In this document: in pieces, positions 50,324 to 60,538 of the stretch
Position numbering within the stretch: position 1 is the first letter of the stretch
How the letters are laid out: each line of letters opens with the position of its first letter
Notes under the pieces: model-generated
Database searches by the model: none
The model's input: only the letters and a program-made list of their open reading frames with translations
What the model was told of the DNA's origin: nothing
Translations under genes and position numbers: made by a program
Assembly (NCBI GenBank): GCA_038087015.1
Contig: JASBNA010000001.1
Coordinates: forward strand, 62,001-126,000
Source of the DNA: Cerrena zonata
Taxonomy: Eukaryota > Basidiomycota > Agaricomycetes > Polyporales > Cerrenaceae
Direction of reading: 5' to 3'
Length of the DNA: 64,000 nucleotides

Positions 50324-51181
50324 ATCGTCAGTGTTGCTGTGATACATTCGCACAACTGCCACACGTTTTGATAGAGAAAAACTACAATATCAACATTATG
50401 TATCATATAATGGTATCCAATCGGATGTGGTATACCCCTCATTCCCTGCACCGTTTCACCGAAATGCCCTTGCTCTTTTTATTTTCGGTAATTCCTGGAA
50501 CGCCTCCAGACCGTCCAGACGACATCTGGGCCCTCGATGGCCTCCTATAGCCTCCAATCGCCTTCTGTGGCCTGGTGACATTGAGATGACCTGCCGTGCG
50601 CATGACTCTTCCTGGCACCTGCTACAAGATACTAAGAGCCGTTTGGCCGTATCATGATTCCAGTTCCGACGACGGTTCCCAGGCGGCACCTCCAATGTTT
50701 CCATGCTTCACCGGACGAAGACGAATGAGCGTGCAGTTCCTTACTTCCCGGTGAACGATTTTTTACCACTCTGGGATAATCGATTCGGTGACATGATAGG
50801 ATTGTCGGACAATGCGTCTTAGATCCTGTACAATGGGGGATCTGGTGGGCTCTCTCTCCCACCACCCACAGGTAGGCACCCGGTCGGCATTTTAGGAGAG
50901 ATTACTTACCAAGCAGCCGTTCCACCAATCATTGAATTTATGAGTGCTCGTTATGCGGGATTTTCCTTGGGTCTGGCAGCCAGGGTTGCTAGCCACGATA
51001 GACGTGAGATGCGTCTTCAGTTCTCGCTCTAGAGGCACTCTCGGGCTGGTCTGAACAATGATCCCTCCTTGTCCGCAGTCGACCACTACGAAGAACAAAT
51101 ATCCTAATGGAGTATATACATTCAATAATATGACACATTCGTTTACAGCATTCCCTCCCTCCCTCCTCATTGCCATGAACA
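50324..51181. other. Convergent spacer, EMC10 and GNAT gene
   Basis: 858 bases with several short open stretches on both strands but no recognisable protein, RNA or repeat. The section 50480-50580 is rich in GGCCTCC-like words. Holds both 3' untranslated regions. Confidence 0.5.
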
Positions 51182-51931
51182 TCAATCTTTCCAATCTTGA
51201 AACTCTATTCCGACAACCCCCAAGGGTGCACCGACTATCTCCCTGAACCCTAATTTCTCATAGAACCTCCTAGCACCCACATTCCTCGTATCCATACCTA
51301 ACCACATCCTATCCAGTCCTTTCTCGTCTTTCAGCCACTTCACCAATACTCCAATCAATTTCTTACCGTAGCCTAATCTCTGATACTCAGCCAGTATGTC
51401 TATATGCATGTGGGCGGGAGAATATGCCAAGGCGGCGGGATGTGCATGATGCGGGTCATGGATAGTCTTGATAAACCGAATGTCTGCGTCCTTGGGAGGC
51501 GGTGAGGAGGCATGACTAGGTGAGTCTGGACTGGTGATAGATAGAGGGTATTGGGAACGGTATTTGGGTAACCATTCTTCTTCCATTGCTTTCTCGAACT
51601 GGATCGTATCGAAAGCAGAGAGAATGTACCCTACTACACTTCCCTCATCCTCGTCTTTCCCTCCTTTTCCCTCGTCGACATCATGATTATCATTAGACTC
51701 AAAATTATTGGCGAGGGATTTCTTGGATGGGTCGACGAGGACGAAACCACCGGCGAACGGTAGATGCACGTAAGGCTCTGCGTACATCACGCCTATCAAC
51801 TCTCTGAATGTGTGTAGGTCCTCGGCAGAAGCACCTGCGTCGCCTGTTAGGAGGCAGATTCGGGAAAGTGCCCCAGAATCGCTACGGCGTGCGGGACGAA
51901 TGAAGAGTTGGCTTGGATTTGTAGAGCTCAT
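51182..51931 (-). CDS. GNAT-family N-acetyltransferase
   Basis: Intronless gene of 249 codons, M-S-S-T-N-P-S-Q to F-Q-D-W-K-D. GNAT features: N-terminal I-R-P-A-R-R-S-D; an acidic insertion near 51690; beta-4 strand H-M-H-I-D-I-L followed by the acetyl-CoA loop Y-Q-R-L-G-Y-G-K-K-L-I (R-x-x-G-x-G type motif A) near 51380; and D-T-R-N-V-G-A-R-R-F-Y-E-K-L-G-F, the standard C-terminal helix and strand. The acetyl acceptor cannot be predicted. Absence of introns is unusual among its neighbours. Confidence 0.85.
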   Translation of the reverse strand: MSSTNPSQLFIRPARRSDSGALSRICLLTGDAGASAEDLHTFRELIGVMYAEPYVHLPFAGGFVLVDPSKKSLANNFESNDNHDVDEGKGGKDEDEGSVVGYILSAFDTIQFEKAMEEEWLPKYRSQYPLSITSPDSPSHASSPPPKDADIRFIKTIHDPHHAHPAALAYSPAHMHIDILAEYQRLGYGKKLIGVLVKWLKDEKGLDRMWLGMDTRNVGARRFYEKLGFREIVGAPLGVVGIEFQDWKD

Positions 51932-52823
51932 TTGTTTGGAGTCTAGGCTAGACCTGATGGGTTCCTACGCTCTGGATTGTCGTCGAATTTTGTTAGGTAA
52001 ATAGAGATAATGGATGGAAGGACTGCATATACTCACTCGATCTGAACCTAGGATTGGTGTGGCTGTGATTGCACCGTCACCTGTGGAGCTACGATAACAC
52101 TGTCAGATACTAGTCACTGACAAACACCTACTCGTCGCCGTGGATACTTCGAGCCTGTAATACAGTAACGAGTTTCATCGAAGTCTACCCTCCAATCTCC
52201 AACTCATCTCTCAAAGACTCGCATATGATTCTCTAGATCTGTACACTGCGTCCGCCATCGCTCGGCGCGATCATCCTAAATCACTTACTGGAGGAATTCC
52301 GCTTCAAAGCGAGCGAACGTCGAAGAGGAGATATCTCGGAGACAAAACACATCTCATTTCCAGCGACAATCACACAAATCGATTATCCTCATTGGATAAC
52401 GCGCGATGGAAAAACCACGCATGTGGGCAAACATTACCCATGAGTTCTCTCAATGAATATGGCAAGTGTTCAAGAAGCTACTAATTAAGAACATCGGAAG
52501 AGAACCGCCGTGCGGGTTCTAGCCAATCCCCGGTCGTGCTTACAATGCGTTCGCTGGTAAAGAGGTGATAGAGAACAGATAACGAATGCTTCAGCGAGCT
52601 CTTCGATTCATGCAGAAGCACCTCCCTGGCATGTCATGGCATTTCAAATTTCTGGCAGTAAGCGAGGAATTTAATAGGGGTGCATGGCCACTACTATATG
52701 GTGGGTGTATGGTGTGTTACGACAACAATAGAATACAAAGCAGGTCCGGAATGATGTATGTGAAAGGAATATGTGATATGAAGGAAATATGAAGAATATG
52801 GAGATTGGAACCCAAGTGAGCGG
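51932..52823. other. Spacer between GNAT and cactin
   Basis: 892 bases: GNAT promoter followed by the cactin 3' flank. An open stretch at 52586-52792 on the top strand has no recognisable domain. A/T-rich, ATATG-repeated sequence at 52735-52800. Confidence 0.5.
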
Positions 52824-55339
52824 TCACTTTCGATAAAACTGTCATTCTGCTTGTCAGTACCAGGAAATTTGCAACCGTTTATCAAATGAACCGGCGGGAC
52901 TCACATTCCGTCGGAAATTGAACCATAAGGATAGACATCCACGATCGAAGCTGCTCCTGAAGCCTCTGTTGCATGTGTTTAGTAAAAGAATGAAATCAAG
53001 AAGGATCAATTAAAAAAAGAAAACATACCGTTTGTGAGAGAACTCCCATTCTCGGTTAACGATACGGAACGCAATATCTTCGTAAGGAGGCCCAGCCATG
53101 AAATGGAGGAGAACGGTCTCGTCGTTCCCAGGTTCCTTGATAATTTTATATGTCGGAGCTTTTGATTTGTCGATGAGATCCGGGTAGAAGATGTTGAACT
53201 GAATTGAACGAGTTAGCGTAAGAGCCGGGAAGGAACGGGTTAGTCAAAACAAACCTTGTATCCTTGCACAACCTTGGGTGGAGGGTTATCAGTGCTAAGG
53301 ATATTCCGTTAATACCCCTAAACAGATAGCAATAAAAGCTGATATCACGTACTCGTAGTGTGTTTGGTTGTACTTGTTCCATTCATAACCCGTATGTACA
53401 CGATTGAAGTACCTAGGCTTACGAGGTCGCCATTTGTCTTCCCAGTTGTAACTTGTGGGATGGGAGATGTTCTCCTCAACGTTGAACAGTTCTTCTTCTT
53501 CATCAAGTTCTCGTTCCGCCTCTGCACGATACAGGGCCTCGGCCAGATCAGCGTTACTCGGTGCCTCTGGTACTTCGGTCTCAGTAGGAGCTTGTTGCGC
53601 TTTCGGTATGAACCGGGACGCTGCAACAGCACGTCGTTGTTGCATCTATGAGTAAAGTTGTTATTAGTTCGCGGGAGAACATTGCTAATGATGCCGTCAA
53701 AATGTCTCACAAGTGAACGTAACTCTTCAATCTCAGTCACGATATCTATCTGGCGTTCCTCATACGGAAGCTTCCTGATATCAAGTAGCGCAGGGCTCAT
53801 CGACCTATCGTAAGGTTCGACCTCCTCCGGTAATACAGCCTCCTGTCCTGAGCCATCAACTTCTGGCATAACATTCTGGCGGTCACCACGAGCAGCAGAC
53901 TTCGCGACGCCTGCAAGCAACTCTTCTTGTGCCTGCAAAGCCTCATCACGCTGACGTTTGCGGAGTTGCTCAAGTCGGTTGCGCACGACAACTTCGTGTA
54001 AAGTCTTGAGCTTGGCCTAAAATAGATAACACGTATAAGTTTACGAAGGTATGACATAAAATCTGTGGAACACAAACTTTAGCTTTCCAAACGATAACCT
54101 TCTTCAACAGGTTCTCCCAATACTCGGCGTCAATTGGCTCGCCACTGCCAAGCTTTGTTTGGATCTGCTTTTGCAAGACAACGAGATGGTCATATGTCTT
54201 GCCTCGGAGGAGTGCAGTGATATCCGCCTCAACAGCAGCGGCAGCTTCTTGTCCTAGCTTGGTGCTTTGCCTGATACGGTCGACACCATCTTTTACTACA
54301 ACCATCATGTTCTGTACACGGCTTGAATAAAATAGAATGCCTTTGAGGGATATATAAAGACTCACTGTCCAGAAATCTATATTGACGTCCGACGTTTCAA
54401 GTCTGAGATATCTCTCGATATCGGTATGCAGTTCTTCGACTTGTTGCGGTGCAAGACTCTGAATAAATGTTAGTGGATGAACGCAATAAAATAGGTGAAC
54501 GGCATGAACGTACATCCAAGATATTGTATGGTTCGTCAAGATCAATCTCAAGCTCTTCGTCGTCGACTTCTTCCTTCTCGTCTGTGATAGGATTGACATA
54601 ACGGAGGTTCAAGGCAAGGAAGTCAATAGCTTTCGCTCGTTTCTCCTTGATTCGAATGGCCGCGCGCGTCCTTTCTTGGTCGAGTTGGAAGTCTTCTTCT
54701 TTCGAGAGCCAATCCGCCATCTGAGCCGATTCAGCAAGACGTTGCATCCTAATTTCCTCCTCTTCACGCAACCTCTGTTCAGCTTCTCTCTCTGCTCGCC
54801 TTTTGTTAAGCCTCTCAAGTTCCTCCTTGGCTTCTTGTCGTCTAATAGCATCCTTCCTCTGAGCTTCTGCTATCGACATGCCTTGTTTTCGTTCCTTCTC
54901 GTTCTTCTTGTGCCAGCGGAACTGTTGTCCCAAGTTCGTGTCATGGAAAGGGTTGTCGGTAGCACTGTAGACACTGAGTTCAGCAACTTGACGAGCCTCC
55001 TCCTCTTCCCTCATACGCTTCTTCTCAGCCTTCCGTAGCTTACGCTCTTCAGACTTGTCCCGCTTGCGTCTAGACGTGATATAAGTATTACACTCGAAAT
55101 GACAGTATAGCGAATGCAACATACTTCTTTTTGTCATTATCTCTACTGCGACTCCTGTGCCGACGCCTAGAAGATCCCTCTTCTTTGTCGCGACTCTTGC
55201 TCCTACTGTCTCGTCTCCGCTTCCGTCTGTCATCGGAATCGTAGTCATCGTGTCGAGGACGTCGCTCACGAGAGCGGTCGCGGATTCGTCGTTCGTCCCT
55301 TTCGTGTGGTGATGCTGAGCGAGAACGACGGCCTGCCAT
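52824..55339 (-). CDS. Cactin (spliceosome-associated protein)
   Basis: Cactins are conserved nuclear proteins that join the late spliceosome and are needed for accurate splicing. Start M-A-G-R-R-S-R-S at 55339. The N-terminus is an Arg/Ser-rich domain with R-R-R-H-R-S-R-S. A charged coiled coil follows (A-E-K-K-R-M-R-E-E-E-E), then the cactin middle domain (T-D-N-P-F-H-D-T-N-L near 54950, Q-M-A-D-W near 54710, D-F-W-T-N-M-M-V-V across an intron near 54310). The C-terminal domain has W-E-D-K-W-R-P-R-K-P-R-Y-F-N-R-V near 53400, Y-E-W-N-K-Y-N-Q-T-H-Y, K-F-N-I-F-Y-P-D-L and the terminal F-N-F-R-R-N-F-Y-R-K, the last four residues on a tiny exon ending with TGA at 52824-52826. All introns are in phase. 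Confidence 0.93.
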
Positions 55340-55610
55340 TATTATGGAAGGGATTGTGTTAAGAATTCCACTTACAATCCCAAACCGATTGGTGAAGCTA
55401 ATGGAGGTCCAAGTCGAAGACAAGCGAGAGACAAACACATGTCAACATCGTTAATCACTGACACGAGCGTCTTCTCTACATCATGCACCATCCTCGACTC
55501 GGACTTGCTCTTGTGCATTTAGACTTGCCAATAACTTTGTCCTGAGCTCTCGTACGATTGGATCTAAGGTTTGCCACGCAACGATACTACTGGATCTGTC
55601 TCTATAGAAA
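55340..55610. promoter_or_regulatory. Divergent promoter, cactin and ClpX
   Basis: 271 bases between start codons; both genes probably share it. No specific motif stands out. Confidence 0.4.
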
Positions 55611-58018
55611 ATGGCTCTCAGGACATGTCTTCGACAATGCGCTGGTAGCTCAAGTAGACCTCGGACTCGGACCATTCGTCCGAGAGTTCGAGGCGTTCAG
55701 ACACAAGCTCGTTATGACTATACTCTACCAGAAGACAACTCTGGGGATCCAACATTTGACTTACCAGCTGGTATGGCAACACCTCGACAGGTATGCCACC
55801 AGTTCTGCTTGATCAATTACTCGGATCCTAACGGTGTGGCGTCAGCTCGTACGATACCTTGATGAGTATGTCATCGGTCAGGAGAATGCAAAGAAAGTGC
55901 TTTCTGTTGCGTGAGTATCATATTCAATTTATTGTACGAATTAATGTATTCAATTAATATAATAGCGTCTTTAACCACTACAATCGAGTCCGAGCGAATC
56001 TGGCAGCAATGCAAGACGAAGAGGCCGAACAAGCATGGGATTCAGCACCGGAAGACAGTATGTTGGACGACTCTGAGACTGGTAGATCACACAGGCCAAC
56101 AGGATCCTTAGCTCGATATCCCGGAGTTGCGCCGGCCTCGGTACAACCTCATCCTTATAGACTACCGATGCCTTCCATGCCGCTGCGGTCACGGCATGCG
56201 GTTCCCTTGTTTGAGAAGAGTAATGTGCTCGTCATGTATGTGTTATTTCTGCTTGCGTCACTTCGTATTGTGACGAATGAAATGTATTTTTTCGTTCCTT
56301 CGCAGTGGACCAACTGGCTCTGGTGTGCACTAAATTTATGTAAGAGTGGGAGCAACAACCGACCAAAGATTCTTGTTATTATAGGCAAGACTCTGCTGGC
56401 AAAGACGTTAGCTAGGGTGCTGGACGTACCTTTCTCCGTGAGCGATGCTACTTCATTCACACAGGTAGGTAATTTACTCGATTGGATGCGTACTATTGAG
56501 TAACTCGCGTCCCTTAGGCAGGATGTTTGTAATCATAAATACTGGGACGAAAGGCGTTGCACTAATCTCGTTTGATCCTAGATGTCGGCGATGACGTCGA
56601 CATGTGTATACAACGACTTGTAAGTCTTCTCCGTCTCTTTAACCCACTGTTGGATGAACATCCTTTCAGCTCCAAGCAGCAAACTGGGATCCACATCGAG
56701 CAAGTATGGGAATAGTCTACATTGACGAAGTAGACAAGATTGCCCGCAAGAGTAGTCCAGGAGGTACAGAGGGAAGCCGAGATGTTGCAGGTGAAGGTGT
56801 TCAACAAGCCCTCCTGCGAATGATGGAGGGTTCTGTGATCACTGTGCAATCTAAAGGAGGAGCCGAAGCGCCCCCTGCTGGTGGTGATGCTCGTACAAGA
56901 CCACCACATCGAAATTTGAACGTCGGTGGTCGTGAGTCATTGAGGTATAGAACTAATAGGTAGCGTCACTAACTGTTTATGATTTTAGCAAGACCAGATT
57001 CCTATTCAATAGACACATCGAATGTGCTTTTCATCCTCAGCGGTGCCTTTGTCGGACTGGATACTATTATCAAGCGGAGAGTTTCAAAAGGCGTGAGTTT
57101 TGTAGACATCCTAGAAAGTTTATTCACCAAGATAATTTTCTGTAGTCGATAGGCTTTACAGCGAACCTTGCATCGAAGAGCGAGCAAGAGGAGTCTTCTG
57201 ACGGGTTCCTGCCGTTCTTCACTCCCAATAAACGTTCAGCGCCGAGAGTACTCGACCACGTAGAACCAGCAGGTACGCCCTCATTCCTGTGTCCATTTTC
57301 TCACTGCAATTTTACTCATTCCGGAATAACCAACCCAAGACCTTGTCAAATACGGGTAATTATAGAATCTTACTCTAAGACGAATGGTTTATCTCATCGA
57401 AGCTTTAGATTCATACCCGAGTTCATTTCACGGTTACCTTCCATTACAACTCTATCACCATTAACGCCACAGGACCTACGGAAAGTACTAACAGAAGTCA
57501 GAGGCTCACTCACCTCCCAATATACCGCACTATTTGGATACTCCGGCGTAGAGATCCGTTTCAGTAGTTCAGCATTGGACGAGATTTGCCGGAAGACCGC
57601 CGAGCGAGGAGGTGGCGCCAGAGGATTGCGAGGGATCATGGTATGTCAACCGTCTGTACCTCTACGGATTTTTCTGATGACGCGTGAGCAGGAATCACTA
57701 CTTTTGGAGCCTATGTATGAAGTCCCGTAAGTATACGCCCTTGTTTATAAATCCAGGGACGCCTAGCTAATTCGAGATCATCCCGCTATTCATCGTCGTA
57801 CCTGCTTTCAGTGGTTCGGTAAGTTTCCATCTGACGTCATTTCTTTCGTGACCTGAATCCTATCATTTTTCTTCATTCAGTCGGTCAGACATGTCCTAAT
57901 CACCGATGCCGTTGTGCGAGGCGAAGAACAGCCATTATACTGGCGCAAAGGCGAAGCGCCAGCATTTTGGGCGGCATGGGCGGAGGAAGAAGAAAGAAAA
58001 CCTTCGAGTGGACTTTGA
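55611..58018 (+). CDS. Mitochondrial ClpX-type AAA+ unfoldase (Mcx1-like)
   Basis: Hexameric ATPase of the mitochondrial matrix that unfolds proteins and remodels enzymes. The start M-A-L-R-T-C-L-R-Q at 55611 opens an Arg-rich presequence for import. Core: [12 protein letters not shown]; Walker A G-P-T-G-S-G-K-T split by an intron between G and K near 56317-56373; A-G-Y-V-G-D-D-V-D across two more; Walker B Y-I-D-E-V-D-K-I near 56730; G-E-G-V-Q-Q-A-L-L; sensor [10 protein letters not shown]; and the D2 domain from [10 protein letters not shown] to G-A-R-G-L-R-G. Stop TGA 58016-58018. The bacterial zinc-binding domain is absent, as in fungal Mcx1. All exons are in phase. Whether a ClpP partner exists cannot be seen here. 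Confidence 0.92.
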
Positions 58019-58230
58019 CCTGGATCTCAACTCATCTGTACACTAGACACATATACATTGGATCAAGTGGGATATCATCATTGTACCATCTATCAGGCTA
58101 CAAAGTGGGCAAAAGACTTGTCCAAGGATGTCACAACCGAGGATGGAAAGAAAGTGTACAGCAATTGAGCGACAACTCGATTGTAAAGCTACATGAATAT
58201 AAGTCGGCGTGCGGTGTCGATACGAGACAT

Positions 58231-59114
58231 TTACTCTTCCTTCTTCTCTTCCTCGGCCTTGGGCTCCTCGGTAGACTCTGCTGGAGTCTCCTCCTTCTTT
58301 TCTTCAGCAGCTTCCTCCTTGGTCTCTTCGGCGGCGGGCTCGGCAGCAGGTTCAGCAGCAGGCTCGGTGGCAGCAGGAGCACCTGATTTCAGATCGGAGT
58401 TGAGCTTCTGTGCCTCCTCGAATTTATCCTTGAACTGCTGAGCATCTATACACAATCGATTAGTCAGCAACATGTTCGGACAATCTTTAAAGTGGCGTAC
58501 TCTCGGAGTTTGCGAAACGAATAGCGAGAGTTTCCGGGGTAGGGGGCTCTTCAGAGTAATCGGCAGCAACTTCCATACCCAACTCCTGTCGGAGCCGACG
58601 TTTGGTTGCAGCTTGATGTCAGAGGTGACTGTGGTATTATATTAGATATCTGTGGCCACAATTGATCAAGGTGGCGCGACATACTGGCATGGTTCGCGCA
58701 GACTTTCAATGTCTTGTCTCGTCGCATAACAAGACGGACTTTCTTGGTCTCCTTATGTTGGAGTAGGCGAACATCACCAGTACCTCTTTCTTTCCACTCC
58801 GAAGACTCGGCGGAGAAACGGAAGAGTTTGGCACGCCTGTAAAATGATTAGAGGCGCGATCAGGTCGATTGGCCACAGAGTGAATTACTGGGGACGCACA
58901 TTTTGAAAAAGACTTCTTCATTCTCTTCGTTTGTCTTGGTCTCAATCTGTTCGGTAAGCTTGATCACAGGCTCGAAATGAGGATCGTGCTCCTCTTCCTA
59001 GATCGAAATAAATGTTAGCACGAGACATAACTGTAATCAGACGCCGCCCATAGGCGGGTGAAACGAGGTGCGAGAACATACACGGGGGGCGAGGGCATCG
59101 AGAGTTTCTGACAT
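58231..59114 (-). CDS. Ran-binding protein 1 (Yrb1-like), one frame break
   Basis: Cytosolic co-factor of RanGAP in nuclear transport; binds Ran-GTP. Start M-S-E-T-L-D-A-L-A at 59114; TAA at 58231-58233. After an acidic lead ([11 protein letters not shown]) the Ran-binding domain follows: [44 protein letters not shown], then [14 protein letters not shown] and F-K-D-K-F-E-E-A. The C-terminal tail is acidic, with P-A-A-E repeats and E-E-K-K-E-E. One base is missing at 58570/58571, after W-V-W-K, which moves the frame until corrected. Introns at about 58446-58497, 58629-58682, 58838-58898 and 59000-59080. Convergent with ClpX, divergent from the p24 gene. Confidence 0.9.
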
Positions 59115-59364
59115 GATGATTGTGGATTGAAAATACAATAGGAAGAGGTGATAGTAAAAGCGAAAGGATTGTAAAGAAAGACGGTCGCGTATCCTATGAT
59201 GGCAAACCCTTGACCAGATCAGATCCTTGAATCTGATCACTGTACTCCAGGACCCCGGCCACGTGGACTCGCCTGGTCCTCCGGGTCCCACTAGCACCTG
59301 CGTGTAACATACAGCCGTCGATCACTGTGAGCTGGTCATCTCTATACACGCTCCTCCGCCGACC
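59115..59364. promoter_or_regulatory. Divergent promoter, RanBP1 and p24
   Basis: 250 bases between start codons. Contains CACGTG at about 59260-59265, an E-box-like palindrome bound in fungi by bHLH factors such as Cbf1 or Pho4; function here is only inferred. Confidence 0.45.
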
Positions 59365-60241
59365 ATGACACGAATACTTCCTTCTTCCTGGCTCGCACTA
59401 TGGACCATTGCACTCGCGTTACTGCCGACGCTTGTGCTCTCTCACATGATCGAGGTTCCGGCATCGAAGAAGGAATGCTTCTTCGAGGACCTCCATGTCA
59501 ATGACAAGGTTGGTTCATATGACCTGCACTGGATGCAACAAAATAAACAGACTGTATAGATGACCGTGACATACCAAGTGGGAGGTGGCGGTCACTTGGA
59601 TATCGACTTCTGGGTGAGTATTGTATTATTGGCAGCAATACTCCGAGAACTTACTCCGTCATTAGCTGGTAGACCCAGAAGGAACGACTTTGGACAAGCG
59701 GATCAAGCAGAGCACTGGCACTGTCTCTATAACTGCTGCAAAGGATGGTCCGCTACGATTACTGCTTCTCGAACCAAATGAGTACCGTCGTGGACAAGAT
59801 GGTCAGGTGAGTTGTGTTTTCGTCATATTCGGACTACCAGGTTCTAATGTGTCGCCTAGTTTCAACGTACACGGTGTTATTTATGTCGACGAGGATGGTT
59901 TGTGGATAAACTTCTCGCTTCTTCCATAAATAATTAAAACTCACCTCTAGATACCATTGCGCCTATCGAACGTGAAATCCGGAATCTTGCCCAAGGCCTC
60001 ACATCCGTCAAGGACGAACAAGAGTACATTGTCGTTCGCGAGAAGACACACAGAAATACCGCAGAATCCACAAACTCGAGAGTGAAGTGGTGGTCTGTCT
60101 TGCAAGCAATTGTCCTCTTCCTGGTTGTTGCCTGGCAGGTATATTATCTCAAGGTTAGCGTTTCTCTTCCACATTTCCAGTCATTAAATAACCTCTAACG
60201 GTCACATACAGTCATTCTTCGAGGTCAAGCGAGCCTTCTAG
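59365..60241 (+). CDS. EMP24: p24 family cargo receptor, Emp24/TMED2 type
   Basis: COPII/COPI vesicle protein that helps sort GPI-anchored and other cargo between ER and Golgi. The signal peptide starts M-T-R-I-L-P-S-S-W at 59365 and ends near V-L-S-H. GOLD domain: E-C-F-F-E-D-L, V-T-Y-Q-V-G-G-G-G, L-D-I-D-F-W-L-V-D-P, then Y-D-Y-C-F-S-N-Q-M-S-T. The coiled coil I-R-N-L-A-Q-G-L is followed by the p24 hallmark E-Q-E-Y, a membrane span around V-L-F-L-V-V-A-W-Q-V-Y-Y-L and a tail with K-S-F-F-E-V-K-R-A-F (F-F and basic sorting residues). TAG at 60239-60241. An extra C at 59750/59751 breaks the frame between K-D-G and R-Y-D-Y. All five introns are in phase. Confidence 0.92.
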
Positions 60242-60538
60242 ACTACTCACAATATATTGGTTTATCCGCACCTTCTAAAGTTGTTCGCTACCGAGTGATT
60301 TGACGGTCTGCTCAAAATGTTGTGCATGAGATTGTCGATCTACAATAATCAAGAGAACAAAACGCGAAAATAATAGGGTATACGAAAACATACAACGACA
60401 AGATGGAGATGCGGTAAACATATGCAAAACACTAACTAGAAAGATCATAGTCATGAAAGGTTCGTACAAAATACACATGGGCACCGCCCCACTATTACTT
60501 ATATATCCGTGCATAATACGAAAAAACATACGCGTAAT
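60242..60538. other. Convergent spacer, p24 and kinesin-8
   Basis: 297 bases between stop codons, A-rich on the top strand around 60335-60420. No gene supported. Confidence 0.5.

Noticed and set aside
52586..52792. Short top-strand open frame in the cactin 3' flank
   Set aside because: A/T-rich repetitive sequence at its end and no recognisable protein features.
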